Source: an uncultured bacterium (lineage in GTDB: Bacteria > Planctomycetota > Phycisphaerae > Phycisphaerales > SM1A02). From it: a stretch of 64,000 bases of DNA. The stretch is taken from assembly GCA_903919715.1 (NCBI GenBank), contig CAIXJC010000013.1:27984-91983 (forward strand), in the 5' to 3' direction. Below the pieces are notes generated by a model, which saw nothing but the letters and a program-made list of their open reading frames with translations, was not told where the DNA came from and did no database searches. Both the position numbers and the translations under genes were made by a program. Positions 51,278-60,849 of the stretch are shown here, in pieces; position 1 is the stretch's first letter, and every line of letters begins with the position of its first letter.

Positions 51278-52524
51278 TCTTGTTCTCGCGAACCATTTCC
51301 GCGGTCGTCTTCATCACTCTTTTTGCGTTGTCGGCGTTCGAGCACTCCACTTCGGCTCAGTCGCCGTCAGTGCAGTCTGTGCCTAAAGCGCCGCCTGTTG
51401 CGCCAGATCAGCCAGAGCCATCTGCGCCCATCGCTCCATCCGTCACGCTTCCGACGGTTGAGAAGGTGAGTGGGTCTAAAATCGAGCCGCCCGCTGCGGC
51501 GCATTCGGGTCCCGCGATCACGCCTGCGCAAGAAGCGGCAGAGATTCTCGCATCAGGACGTTTTCTTGCACCAGTGATTGCCGAGGGCGGATTTCTGACT
51601 CACGCCGCTGGAACTCTTGGACGCGACGAATTTTTCGGCGTCTGGACATTCGAACTGACGGATCGATTGGATGGAGCCTCGGATCGTTCGCTGATTCTGC
51701 TGCCAGCGGAACCTCTTGCCGACATGATTCGTCGGCATGTATCCACGGTGAAAGATGGAACGTCAGCACCATCATTTGAAATCAGCGGACAAGTTCTCGT
51801 CTTTCGCGGCAGAAATTTTCTCTTGCCAACATTCGCTGTTCCAGTTGATCGACGGATTCAACGTCCCCCGACGCCTCGACTCTTTCCGCCTGGCTCAAAG
51901 GGCGCGCTTGCTGCAGCAAACGGAAGTGCTTCGATTCCGCTGGCCGCTCAGCCAATGTCGCAGCCAACGACTGAGCCAGTTGCGGCTGCAGTTGTGATTC
52001 CAGAAGCAAAGAGCGTCGATCCAGAAACATTCGCAAAGGATCTTGAAACTCGACTGAATGAACGTGTGGTCACGGTTGCATCGAGTGCCGACGCATCAGC
52101 GCCCGCTGTTGCCGCTCCTCCTGGAACCGAGCAACCGTCCCGTGCCGTTGCATCAGCAAGCGATTCCTCCGCGGCGATGCCGATGATCGAAGCGCGCACC
52201 ACATCGCAAACGTCATTATCGATCAATTCTGCAACGCCGTTAATGCCGCCAATGAAATTGCAGAGCCGGCGTGGAACGATCACGCGTGATCCAGTCACAG
52301 GTACGTGGAGATTCATCTTTGCATCTGGCCAGTTGGACGACGGAGACGTTGCGCTCGAACTTCTGCCGTGCACAAAGCTGAGCGAATTGATCGCGGATGC
52401 GCGGTCGAGCACAACATCGACCAGTGTCTTGCTGACAGGAGATGTCACGGTCTTCGAAGGGCGAAATTATCTGCGGCCGACTCGCTCTCAACGCCTCGAA
52501 TCGGGAAAGTGGATCGGACCGTAA
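51274..52524 (+). CDS. secreted protein with a duplicated ~80-residue domain
   Basis: 416 residues, GTG start overlapping clpS. Signal peptide (about 5-28) and a Pro/Ala-rich linker. Two related segments, about 112-190 and 333-410, share G-T-[LI]-x-R-D...G-x-W-x-F, a run ending L-x-LLP, a short helix, and the strand pattern [IL]-[ST]-G-x-V-x-V-F-x-GRN-[FY]-L-x-PT. The linker between them is Ala/Pro-rich. I do not recognise the domain. Co-transcribed with clpS; function unknown. Confidence 0.78.
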   Translation: MILFSRTISAVVFITLFALSAFEHSTSAQSPSVQSVPKAPPVAPDQPEPSAPIAPSVTLPTVEKVSGSKIEPPAAAHSGPAITPAQEAAEILASGRFLAPVIAEGGFLTHAAGTLGRDEFFGVWTFELTDRLDGASDRSLILLPAEPLADMIRRHVSTVKDGTSAPSFEISGQVLVFRGRNFLLPTFAVPVDRRIQRPPTPRLFPPGSKGALAAANGSASIPLAAQPMSQPTTEPVAAAVVIPEAKSVDPETFAKDLETRLNERVVTVASSADASAPAVAAPPGTEQPSRAVASASDSSAAMPMIEARTTSQTSLSINSATPLMPPMKLQSRRGTITRDPVTGTWRFIFASGQLDDGDVALELLPCTKLSELIADARSSTTSTSVLLTGDVTVFEGRNYLRPTRSQRLESGKWIGP

Positions 52525-52640
52525 GGGCGGCGGCTTTGATCGCCTCGGTTGGAATCCTTCAATCCCCCTCGAATATCGCTTGAATCTCACTTGCACCCCC
52601 TTGAACCCAGTCGTGGCGCATTGCTATCCTTTGCTCCCTT

Positions 52641-53171
52641 ATGGCAAAGACCACTACAAAAATTACGTCAAAGACCACGTCCAAGGCATCGTCAAAGAAG
52701 AGTTCAGAGTTTCCAACTGTTCGCCTTGAAACATCGCTTGGAAATTTCGATGTCGAACTGTGGAATGATGTTGCTCCAAAGCACTCGGAGAACTTCCTGA
52801 AATTGGCGAAGAGTGGTTTTTATGATGGCTTAACATTCCACCGCATTCTTGCGGGATTCGTTATTCAGGGCGGATGCCCAGATGGCGACGGAACTGGTGG
52901 TCCAGGTTGGGAGATCAAGGCAGAATTCAATGATCGTCATCATGACGCAGGCGTGCTTTCGATGGCTCGCTCGGCGGATCCCAACAGTGCAGGAAGTCAA
53001 TTCTTTGTCTGCCTCTCACGTGATGGCTGCAAACATCTCGATGGTCAGTACACGGCATTCGGCAAAGTCACTTCCGGTATGGACACTATCGAGAAGATCG
53101 CGGCACTCCAATGCGATCGAAACGGAACGCCAAAAAATACTCCCAAGATGATCAAGGTCACTGTCTCGTGA
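52641..53171 (+). CDS. cyclophilin-type peptidyl-prolyl isomerase
   Basis: 176 residues. After a Lys/Thr/Ser-rich tail of ~25 residues comes a full cyclophilin: TFHRILAGFVIQGGCPDGDG (catalytic Arg), SAGSQFFVCLS and LDGQYTAFGKV. No signal peptide, so cytosolic; assists folding. Stop overlaps the MazG-like start (GTGA). Confidence 0.94.
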   Translation: MAKTTTKITSKTTSKASSKKSSEFPTVRLETSLGNFDVELWNDVAPKHSENFLKLAKSGFYDGLTFHRILAGFVIQGGCPDGDGTGGPGWEIKAEFNDRHHDAGVLSMARSADPNSAGSQFFVCLSRDGCKHLDGQYTAFGKVTSGMDTIEKIAALQCDRNGTPKNTPKMIKVTVS

Positions 53172-53545
53172 GCGATTCCGCCGCGAAGGGCGGGGATCGT
53201 TACGAACAGTTGAGGGATGCGATGATTTCATTTCGCGATGCTCGCGAGTGGAGGCAGTTTCACGACGCCAAAAATCTCGCGGAAGGGCTGAGTCTCGAAG
53301 CCGCCGAACTCTTGGAGATTTTCCTCTGGAAGACCACGGACGAATCTCGTGCGATGGTCGCAGATGGGGCGGTTCAGGCGAAGGTTCGCGAGGAAGTTGC
53401 GGACTGCTTCTTGTATTGCATTCTGATGGCCGATGCGTTTGGTATTGATTTGATCGAGGCGGGGCAGAAGAAAATCGAAATCAACGCGCAGAAATATCCA
53501 GTTGAAAAAGCGCGCGGTCGCCGCGATAAATACGACGTCTTGTGA
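53168..53545 (+). CDS. MazG-like nucleotide pyrophosphohydrolase
   Basis: 125 residues, GTG start overlapping the isomerase. Metal-binding helices are visible: FHDAKNLAEGLSLEAAELLEIFLWK (EExxE-like) and REEVADCFLYCILMAD (ExxD). This matches the RS21-C6/dCTPase type that sanitises non-canonical nucleotides. No toxin or restriction partner nearby, so housekeeping. Confidence 0.87.
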   Translation: MSDSAAKGGDRYEQLRDAMISFRDAREWRQFHDAKNLAEGLSLEAAELLEIFLWKTTDESRAMVADGAVQAKVREEVADCFLYCILMADAFGIDLIEAGQKKIEINAQKYPVEKARGRRDKYDVL

Positions 53546-53572
53546 TTGCGCTGAGGCATTCTCTTGCTGCGA

Positions 53573-54856
53573 TCACCGAGATGTCGGCGGTGTTTCTCCA
53601 ACTTTGGCGAGCGGCTTGATTCGGTCACTTCGCCGGTCGATACCTGGCATGCGTGCAGGAGCGGCGACAAGTTGCATCGTCAAGATGGTTGGAATGTTCA
53701 CAGGTCGACCTTCAGCGATGTCGGCAATCGGTGTCGCTGCGATTGAGTCAATTGTTCGAGCTCCCGATATCGCATATCCGAATGCGCAATATTGCCCATC
53801 GAGTCGTGCGGTTCCTTCGCGTCCAAGTGCGAAGAAAAATTGCGAGCCAGCTGAATGCGGATCATCCGCACGCGCCATCGAAATCACTCCATAGTCATGT
53901 GCAAGTGCGCTCGGTTCGAGTGCTAGCGCAAATCCAGGTCCACCGTTTCCCGTCAATGTTGGGTCGCCACCTTGAATGACAAACGGCCGTCCTTCTCGAT
54001 CGGCGGGCACGACGCGGTGAAATCCGCCGTGGTCATAAAAAGCATCACGAACCAACGTGCGAAAGTTCCAGACAGTGCTCGGCGCTTCATCGGGAGCGAG
54101 CGCGACGAGAATTTCTCCGTGATCAGTACGGATTAGTACATCCATGTCGGCGTACGCCTTGAATCCCGACAAGACTGGCGGATCGCCGGCGATCCATGTT
54201 TTTCGTACTTCGTCAATTTTCGGATCGTCGGCATCGAGTGGATGATCTCCCCACCCGACGATTTTTGTAAACGTCGCAGTGCTGTCAGGTCGCGATGCAC
54301 GCATCGTTCGCACAGGTGGTGGCTCGATGATCGGTTGAATGACGATCGGAGCGCCAAGTGGTCGATCATTCTGCACGAGTTGCAGCCACGCTGCGCGTTT
54401 TAATGTGGCGATTCCAGGAATGACGTCAAGCACATTGAAACGACCCTGAATGTCCTTCGCCATTCCCAGGACTTCGCCCGACTGATCAATCAGCATGATC
54501 GTGAACGATTCGCCGCCGTCGGTGCGCCGCACGAGGATTTCAAGGGGACCGTGCGGTGGTGAATACAAACGAAGTGGTCTCATCGTCGCCGTCATGTTCG
54601 GTGGAGTTCGCGTCGATGCAGGATCAGTGGGATCGACCGTACTTTCACGAAATCGTCGCATTCGCTCGATGACCTCAGGAGAGTCTGGGGGAGGCGTTGG
54701 GCGCACACGGGTCGTGTCGCGAGATGGTCGCGACTCTGGAGTCGTTGGGCTCTGTTGTGGCGAATCCGCAGGGGCTTGGCCGACAGCATGCAGGCCCAGT
54801 GGATTCAGGGCGCATGCCACCGCGATCAGAACTGAAAAGTGAATCGTGTATCGCAC
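53573..54856 (-). CDS. secreted cyclophilin-type peptidyl-prolyl isomerase
   Basis: 427 residues from a GTG at 54856. Signal peptide (about 5-30), Pro/Arg/Ser-rich linker, an ~180-residue unknown beta region with ILVRRTDGGESFTIML, then a cyclophilin domain: GFHRVVPADREGRPFVIQGG, SAGSQFFFALG and LDGQYCAFGY. The insertion between the catalytic Arg and the IQGG strand is longer than usual. Second cyclophilin within 1 kb, here for the periplasm. Convergent with the MazG-like gene. Confidence 0.9.
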   Translation of the reverse strand: MRYTIHFSVLIAVACALNPLGLHAVGQAPADSPQQSPTTPESRPSRDTTRVRPTPPPDSPEVIERMRRFRESTVDPTDPASTRTPPNMTATMRPLRLYSPPHGPLEILVRRTDGGESFTIMLIDQSGEVLGMAKDIQGRFNVLDVIPGIATLKRAAWLQLVQNDRPLGAPIVIQPIIEPPPVRTMRASRPDSTATFTKIVGWGDHPLDADDPKIDEVRKTWIAGDPPVLSGFKAYADMDVLIRTDHGEILVALAPDEAPSTVWNFRTLVRDAFYDHGGFHRVVPADREGRPFVIQGGDPTLTGNGGPGFALALEPSALAHDYGVISMARADDPHSAGSQFFFALGREGTARLDGQYCAFGYAISGARTIDSIAATPIADIAEGRPVNIPTILTMQLVAAPARMPGIDRRSDRIKPLAKVGETPPTSR

Positions 54857-54969
54857 GGCATCACGCTATCACAGAGGTTGGTCGGCGCGTGATCGACCTG
54901 CGCGGGAATGATCCGCATTGCAATGACTGGTGCCATCGAAAAGATGCGCCAATTCGTATGATTCAGTTT

Positions 54970-56490
54970 ATGACCGTATCGACTCGTCCCAGCATTACGC
55001 ATTTCCGACTGATCGTTGGCTTGGAGATACACGTTGAATTGGCGACGCGGTCCAAGATGTTTACTCGTGCGCCCAATGTCGCTCATCCAGATTACTTTTC
55101 TGCTGAGCCAAATACATTGGTCGATCCAATTGTTGCGGCTCTTCCTGGAACGCTTCCAGTGATGAATCGCCGCGCGATTGAAATGTCGATGATGGTTGGG
55201 CTCGCTTTGAATTGCACAATCGCATCGCAATCGAAGTGGGACCGTAAGAATTATTTTTATCCCGACTTGCCCAAGGGATATCAGATCAGTCAATACGACA
55301 TGCCGCTCTGCGCGAAGGGGTGGTTTGATCTGACGCTGCCTGACGCATCGACGAAACGAATCGGCATCGTGCGGGCACATTTGGAGGAAGACACGGGAAA
55401 GCTTGGGCACGAACTTCCCGGAGGCGTTCCATTTGACGGGTCGCTCGTCGATCTCAATCGTGCAGGGACGCCGCTCTTGGAAATCGTCACCGAGCCAGAC
55501 TTTTCAACGTCAGAAGACGTCGTTGCATTTGCTCAAGAACTTCGCAATCTCTGTCGATTTCTTGGAGTGACTGAAGGAATCATGCAGAAGGGGCACATGC
55601 GCTTCGAGCCCAACGTGAATCTTGCGCTGACGCTTGCCGATGGGCGCGAAGTGCGTACACCGATCAATGAGATCAAGAATCTCAATTCATTTCGCGCAGT
55701 GCGAGGTGCGATCGATTATGAGGTTCAACGTCAGACGAAGGAGTGGATCGAAACTGGTCGAGAGCAGGGACGTGGCATGAAGTCCACACGCGGGTGGGAT
55801 GATGTGGCGAATGTCACGATCTTGCAGCGTGAAAAGGAAGATGCGCATGATTATCGATATTTCCCAGATCCAGATCTTGTCCCAGTTGAAATCGATGATC
55901 GGTGGCTCGCAGCAGTTCGAGCAGAGATGAAAGAACTTCCGTCGGCACGGCGCAATCGATATGTTGCGGCGGGAATTGGCGAGAAAGATTTGCGGCAATT
56001 GATGGACCTTCCATCGCTCTGCACTTTCTTTGATGAAGCGGTGGAGGCGGCTGGAGGTGCAGCGTCCTCGACGCTCGTCGCGAAACTCGTCTTGAATGCC
56101 GGCGCGCGACGTGCCAATGAAAATGGAATCGCAGTTGCTGATCTTGGAATCACTCCTCGGCAAATTGCGGACATCATTGCGATGCGTGAGTCTGGTTCGA
56201 TCTCGGCGCAGGGAGCCGAGCAACTCTTCGGACTCGCCTGTGAATCCCCCGATTCCGCACCGGCTATTGCTGCCCGAGCAAATTTAATTGTCAGCAACGA
56301 TCAAGGACAGTTGGAGGCATGGGTCGATGCCGCTCTTGCTGCGAACAAGCAAGCCGCAGATGATGTGCGCGCAGGAAAAATGGCGGCGATTGGACGCATC
56401 GTTGGCGCCGTGGTCAAGCAGGCTGGCGGATCGGTTGATGGCAAAGCAGCACAAGCGATGATCATGAAGAGAATCGGAAAGGAAGCATGA
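54970..56490 (+). CDS. gatB: Asp/Glu-tRNA amidotransferase subunit B
   Basis: 506 residues from ATG 54970 (54958 also possible). VGLEIHVELATRSKMFT, YPDLPKGYQISQYDMPL and EIKNLNSFRAV are family markers; the C-terminal YqeY-like tail follows (MRESGSISAQGAEQLF). With GatA and GatC it converts mischarged Glu-tRNA-Gln or Asp-tRNA-Asn. The partners are not in the window. ATGA overlap with hpt. Confidence 0.94.
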   Translation: MTVSTRPSITHFRLIVGLEIHVELATRSKMFTRAPNVAHPDYFSAEPNTLVDPIVAALPGTLPVMNRRAIEMSMMVGLALNCTIASQSKWDRKNYFYPDLPKGYQISQYDMPLCAKGWFDLTLPDASTKRIGIVRAHLEEDTGKLGHELPGGVPFDGSLVDLNRAGTPLLEIVTEPDFSTSEDVVAFAQELRNLCRFLGVTEGIMQKGHMRFEPNVNLALTLADGREVRTPINEIKNLNSFRAVRGAIDYEVQRQTKEWIETGREQGRGMKSTRGWDDVANVTILQREKEDAHDYRYFPDPDLVPVEIDDRWLAAVRAEMKELPSARRNRYVAAGIGEKDLRQLMDLPSLCTFFDEAVEAAGGAASSTLVAKLVLNAGARRANENGIAVADLGITPRQIADIIAMRESGSISAQGAEQLFGLACESPDSAPAIAARANLIVSNDQGQLEAWVDAALAANKQAADDVRAGKMAAIGRIVGAVVKQAGGSVDGKAAQAMIMKRIGKEA

Positions 56491-57071
56491 CCACATCACC
56501 TCTCGTCCCCGCATACTGGCGCGATCAAGGTATCGAACAGGTACTCATCGACGAAGCATCCATCGCGCGGCGTGTCCGCGAACTTGGTCATGAACTTTCC
56601 GTCGAAGTCGCTGACGGAAAAGACGTCGTGTTGGTTGCAGTGCTGACCGGCGCCGTCGTTTTCGCTGCTGATCTGATGCGTGCAATTCCAACTCGCGTTG
56701 CAATATCAATGGTCAGCGTGACTTCGTATGGCGCATCCACAACAAGCCAAGGAGCGGTGCTCTCGTCGGCGCTCCCCAAAAATCTGGCTGGCAAGCATGT
56801 CATTATCGTCGATGAAGTGCTCGATTCTGGCGGAACGCTTCGATTGCTTCGCACCGAATTGAGTTCGCTCGGCGTTGCGTCGCTGCGCGCTTGCGTATTA
56901 CTTCGAAAACAGCGCGAGCCAGCACTCTCGACGAAATGTGAAATGATCGGTTTCGATATTCCCGATGTGTTTGTCGTCGGCTATGGATTGGATTTCAATG
57001 ACGAGTTTCGCAATATGCCATTCGTAGGTGTCCTCGGCGCGGACGGAATTCGAGCGAGATCGGCGCGGTGA
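56487..57071 (+). CDS. hpt: hypoxanthine phosphoribosyltransferase
   Basis: 194 residues; PRPP-binding motif IIVDEVLDSGGTLRLL, and VLVAVLTGAVVFAADLMRAI with the flexible loop VSVTSYGASTTSQG. Salvages hypoxanthine and guanine. Overlaps gatB (ATGA) and the PH-domain gene (GTGA). Confidence 0.93.
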   Translation: MTTSPLVPAYWRDQGIEQVLIDEASIARRVRELGHELSVEVADGKDVVLVAVLTGAVVFAADLMRAIPTRVAISMVSVTSYGASTTSQGAVLSSALPKNLAGKHVIIVDEVLDSGGTLRLLRTELSSLGVASLRACVLLRKQREPALSTKCEMIGFDIPDVFVVGYGLDFNDEFRNMPFVGVLGADGIRARSAR

Positions 57072-57694
57072 GCCCAACTCTTGCCAGTGATTCTGATGGA
57101 GTTCGTGCGGGCGTGGGGGTTATTCGTGATGATGAAACAGTTCTGTTGATGATTCGACCCAGCGCATGGTTCATCGTTTCGACAAGTGTGCGTGTATTGC
57201 CCGCGGCCGTTGCTGCAGGAGTGTTGTTAATGCTTGCGTCGCTTGACCCGTCGATTCCGTGGGATTTTCGGGGCGCACTCTTTGCGTCGACTGCGATTGT
57301 CCTTGCGCGCGCCGCATGGCAGACCGTCGACTGGTGTGTTCGTCTTTACATTCTGACTGATCGCAGAATCGTGGTTCGTCGTGGCGTCATACCTGAGGTC
57401 TCAGAATGTCTCTTGACTGAAGTTGCGGGCATCGGTCAACCGCGGCGCTGGAGTGAGCGGATCGGCCGAACAGGATCGCTGGCAATTCTTCGTGGTCCAT
57501 CTCGAACAGTTCGCCGTGCACGGCGGGCAAGGAATTCGCGCGTGTTCGAAGAGGCGCCTGCGCAGGCAGCGAAGTCCGAGAGTCGGCGAGAGCATCCGCG
57601 TGTGCGTGTTGACCATCAAATGGAGTGGTCGGTGATTCGCAATTCCGAAACGGTGCGGCGCACGATTCTCAATGCGGTCACTCGTTATCGTTGA
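57068..57694 (+). CDS. bacterial PH-domain membrane protein (YdbS/YdbT-like)
   Basis: 208 residues, GTG start overlapping hpt. Two membrane helices (about 38-58 and 68-90) and a bPH2-type segment YILTDRRIVVRRGVIPEVSE. Basic C-terminal tail rich in Arg. Function unknown for the family in general. Confidence 0.83.
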   Translation: MSPTLASDSDGVRAGVGVIRDDETVLLMIRPSAWFIVSTSVRVLPAAVAAGVLLMLASLDPSIPWDFRGALFASTAIVLARAAWQTVDWCVRLYILTDRRIVVRRGVIPEVSECLLTEVAGIGQPRRWSERIGRTGSLAILRGPSRTVRRARRARNSRVFEEAPAQAAKSESRREHPRVRVDHQMEWSVIRNSETVRRTILNAVTRYR

Positions 57695-57749
57695 GCGTGA
57701 GATTTCCTTCGTCGACCTCCACCCTCAACCGAGGGAATCCTGAAGAATC

Positions 57750-58691
57750 TCAGCCCCAGCGCTTCTCGCGCGGATTTGGCAACTTATCGCCGATCGACTT
57801 CAGGATATCCGCATCTGCAGCATCGAGCGCAACTGGGGCAACGATTTGGATGACGGCATAAAAGTCGCCTGGTGTTTTATTGGCTGGCGCAATTCCCTTG
57901 CCAGCAACGCGTAGTTTTTTCCCGCTGGATGTTCCTGCAGGAATGCGCAAAGTGATGGAGCCCTTTAACAGTGGAACATCGACCGAGGTTCCTAGCGCTG
58001 CTTCAATGATCGTGATGGGCATATCGATTGAGACATCCATCCCGTCGCGATAAAACCAAGGATGCGGTGCGACTCGGATCATGAGCATCAGGTCCCCTGG
58101 CGGTCCGCCGCCAGATCCTTCGTGGCCCTTGCCGGCGACTCGCATTGTTCCACCACTCGCGATGCCGGCCGGAATTCGCACATCAATCGAAGTGGGTTTC
58201 CCTTGCGCATCGTGCGTGGGGACGCTGCGACTCCCTCCGACAGCGGCGGTCATGAAATCAACCGTTACTTCGGTTTCAATATTTTCGCCCGCCTGTGCGG
58301 CGGCTCGTCGTGGTCGTCCTGCACTGCCGCGCTGCGCTCCACCAGTTCGGAAAAAATCTCCGATGCCACCGAGGCCGCCCATCATTTCTTCAAAGTCGGC
58401 TGGGTCAACATTTTGCCACGGTCCGTCGCTTGATTGCCCGCCACGAGCACTCCGTCCGCCGAATGGATTCGCAGAAGGTCCTCCATGTCCGAATTGGTCA
58501 TATTCCGCTCGCTTCTTCGGATCTGAAAGGGCGTCATATGCCTCTTGAATTTCGGAAAAACGCTTGGCAGCTTCGGGCAGCTTGTTCTTGTCGGGGTGAA
58601 ATTCCTTGGCAAGCTTGCGATGTGCACGACGAATCTCGTCGGCGGTCGCCGTTCGCCCGATTCCAAGAACTTCGTAGTAATCCCGCGCCAT
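57750..58691 (-). CDS. DnaJ-type co-chaperone without zinc finger (CbpA-like)
   Basis: 313 residues. J-domain at 1-70 with HPD (32-34), a Gly/Ser-rich linker (about 75-130), then the two beta-barrel substrate domains (IDVRIPAGIASGGTMRVAGKG and LRIPAGTSSGKKLRVAGKG). No CxxCxGxG zinc repeats, so type II like CbpA. Stimulates DnaK. Divergent from the Fe-S/TPR gene, 54 bases between the genes. Confidence 0.92.
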   Translation of the reverse strand: MARDYYEVLGIGRTATADEIRRAHRKLAKEFHPDKNKLPEAAKRFSEIQEAYDALSDPKKRAEYDQFGHGGPSANPFGGRSARGGQSSDGPWQNVDPADFEEMMGGLGGIGDFFRTGGAQRGSAGRPRRAAAQAGENIETEVTVDFMTAAVGGSRSVPTHDAQGKPTSIDVRIPAGIASGGTMRVAGKGHEGSGGGPPGDLMLMIRVAPHPWFYRDGMDVSIDMPITIIEAALGTSVDVPLLKGSITLRIPAGTSSGKKLRVAGKGIAPANKTPGDFYAVIQIVAPVALDAADADILKSIGDKLPNPREKRWG

Positions 58692-58745
58692 GAAGAGAGA
58701 GGAGTATAGGAGGAGGAGTCGCTTGCGAGGCGTACAATTGCGCGG

Positions 58746-60773
58746 ATGTCTCGCGCACCTGTCTCGCTTCCGCTTCTTGCAACGCCGAGGACCTGTTCCG
58801 TTCCGGCAAACCAGCCGATTCGCAAGTCAAGGATGACCGCGCGGCGGTTCACGATTCTTGTCATCGTGCAATTGCTGATGATCGGCCACCTTATTCAGTG
58901 GCTTGCCGTTGGCGTGACGCTCGCGCCAGTTGAGCCGAGCGAGTCGATGGAGACGATTAAGCATGGTGCAATCACGGTCGGATTCATTTTCTTTGCCGTG
59001 GCGATTCTCTCGACTGCAATCTTGGGCCGTTGGTTCTGTGGATGGGGTTGTCACATATTGATGCTGCAGGATTTCTGTGGATCGCTGTTGCACAAGAGCG
59101 GAATTCGCCCAAAGGCATTTCGTTCGCGTCTACTGCGCTGGATTCCTGTCGCACTCGCTGCATATATGTTTCTTTGGCCTGCGGTCTATCGATTTGCGAT
59201 CGCGCCACTCGTTCAGCCTGACCTTCTGCCAGTCGCGCTCTCGTGGAAGATGACCACAACCGATTATCTGGCAACATTTCCAGGGTGGATGATGGCGATT
59301 CCATTTTTTCTCGTGTGCGGTTTCGTCACGGTTTGGTTTCTTGGACAGAAGGGATATTGCACATATGCATGTCCGTATGGTGGAGTCTTCGCTCCCGTCG
59401 ATGAGTTCGCAGTGGGGCGAATTCGCGTTTCCGATGCATGCGAAGGATGCGGTCACTGCACGGCGGTGTGCACTTCGAATGTTCGCGTCCACGAAGAAGT
59501 TGCGCTGTATGGCATGGTTGTTGATTCGGGATGTATGAAGTGCATGGACTGCGTTTCGGTCTGTCCAAAGGAAGCGCTTTCATTTGGATTCGGACGGCCC
59601 GCAGTTGGTATTCCACTCGCACCAAATGCGACCAAGAATTGGGATCTCTCATGGTCCGCGGAATGCGCGCTCTTGGCGGTTGCGTTGTTCGCTTTCTATG
59701 CGGTCTATTTCCCATTCGGCGAAAGCGCTGCGAAGTCGACCGTCCCACTTTTGTTTGCGTCTGGAATTGCGGCGTGCTTCGCATTCATGGCGTGGAAAAC
59801 TGCTCATGTCTTGCGGCGATTACCCACTGGTTTTCACCGAATGAGTTTGGTTCGGCAGCGGCGTATCCAGCCCGCTGGTTTCGCATGGGTCGCCATTACC
59901 GCAGTTCTCGCCGTGGGGCTCGCAGATAATTTCGCAGTCAATGTCAGCGGATGGTTGGCGTATCGCAGTGATCTCATGGTTCAACTGCCAGAGTCTGCAG
60001 TCTTCGGCCCAGAACGAGCCGACATTCCACCACCGATGCAGTCGGCGGCGCGTGATGGGTTGAAGTGGTATTCCCGCGCACGTTCGATTGATTCGGGCGG
60101 CTTGGCGCTCTTTACATCTCGAGACGAAAGCATCGCAATTCGTTTGGTCTGGCTTCATGCGGTCTTGGGCGAGTTCGCGCAGGGCGAGGCACTCCTTCGG
60201 CAGGCATGGAATGAAAATCCGCAGGAATCGACCGCCATCATTCTCGCTCGAGTTCTGAATGCGCAAGGTCACGAGGAACAATCCGACGAATGGTTTCGTG
60301 CGGTGGTCGCAGCTCATCCGACATGGATCACAATGGTCGACGAGCGAGTGACATTGTTATTGCAAGGGGAGCGCCTTGAAGATGCAATTGCCGTCGCACG
60401 AGAGGCGGCAAATCGTCAGACGGGCTCGACCCTTCCAGTGCGGCGATTGTCGATGTTGCTCATCGAGCACGGCACGGTCGATGAAGTGGAGGAGGGAATT
60501 CGTACCGCTGAAAATTCACTCGCAAACGATTCGAAAAACGTTTCCATTCGCAGTGCGATTGCGCTGGGACAGTTGCGACTTCAGCGGCCAGCGGATGCCG
60601 TGGCGACGCTCGTTGCGGCAATCGAGCTTGCGCCAGACGAACCGCATCTTTTTGAGCTCTTGGGCGAGGCGCACCGATTGCTTGGCGACGAAGCCCAAGC
60701 AAAACAGGCAGAAGATCGCGCCGCTGTGATTCGAGCGAAGATGCCATCCAAATCAACAGCGGGCGAGTCATAG
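58746..60773 (+). CDS. NapH/CcoG-like Fe-S membrane protein fused to TPR domain
   Basis: 675 residues. N-terminal half: about four to five membrane helices with CGWGCHILMLQDFCG and GYCTYACPYGGVFAPVDEF (polyferredoxin NapH/NosR/CcoG family), then two 4Fe-4S clusters: CEGCGHCTAVC (232-242) and CMKCMDCVSVCP. Two further helices, then about 270 residues of TPR-like helical repeats (about 450-660). The family moves electrons or handles copper and cytochrome oxidase assembly; the TPR tail probably docks partners. I know no standard protein with this fusion. Confidence 0.87.
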   Translation: MSRAPVSLPLLATPRTCSVPANQPIRKSRMTARRFTILVIVQLLMIGHLIQWLAVGVTLAPVEPSESMETIKHGAITVGFIFFAVAILSTAILGRWFCGWGCHILMLQDFCGSLLHKSGIRPKAFRSRLLRWIPVALAAYMFLWPAVYRFAIAPLVQPDLLPVALSWKMTTTDYLATFPGWMMAIPFFLVCGFVTVWFLGQKGYCTYACPYGGVFAPVDEFAVGRIRVSDACEGCGHCTAVCTSNVRVHEEVALYGMVVDSGCMKCMDCVSVCPKEALSFGFGRPAVGIPLAPNATKNWDLSWSAECALLAVALFAFYAVYFPFGESAAKSTVPLLFASGIAACFAFMAWKTAHVLRRLPTGFHRMSLVRQRRIQPAGFAWVAITAVLAVGLADNFAVNVSGWLAYRSDLMVQLPESAVFGPERADIPPPMQSAARDGLKWYSRARSIDSGGLALFTSRDESIAIRLVWLHAVLGEFAQGEALLRQAWNENPQESTAIILARVLNAQGHEEQSDEWFRAVVAAHPTWITMVDERVTLLLQGERLEDAIAVAREAANRQTGSTLPVRRLSMLLIEHGTVDEVEEGIRTAENSLANDSKNVSIRSAIALGQLRLQRPADAVATLVAAIELAPDEPHLFELLGEAHRLLGDEAQAKQAEDRAAVIRAKMPSKSTAGES

Positions 60774-60849
60774 GCGTCGCCTCCAAACTTCTTCCAATTC
60801 GAGGCGTCAGTTCTGCATGCCGATCGCTATGCTTCGACCTCCATTGGTT

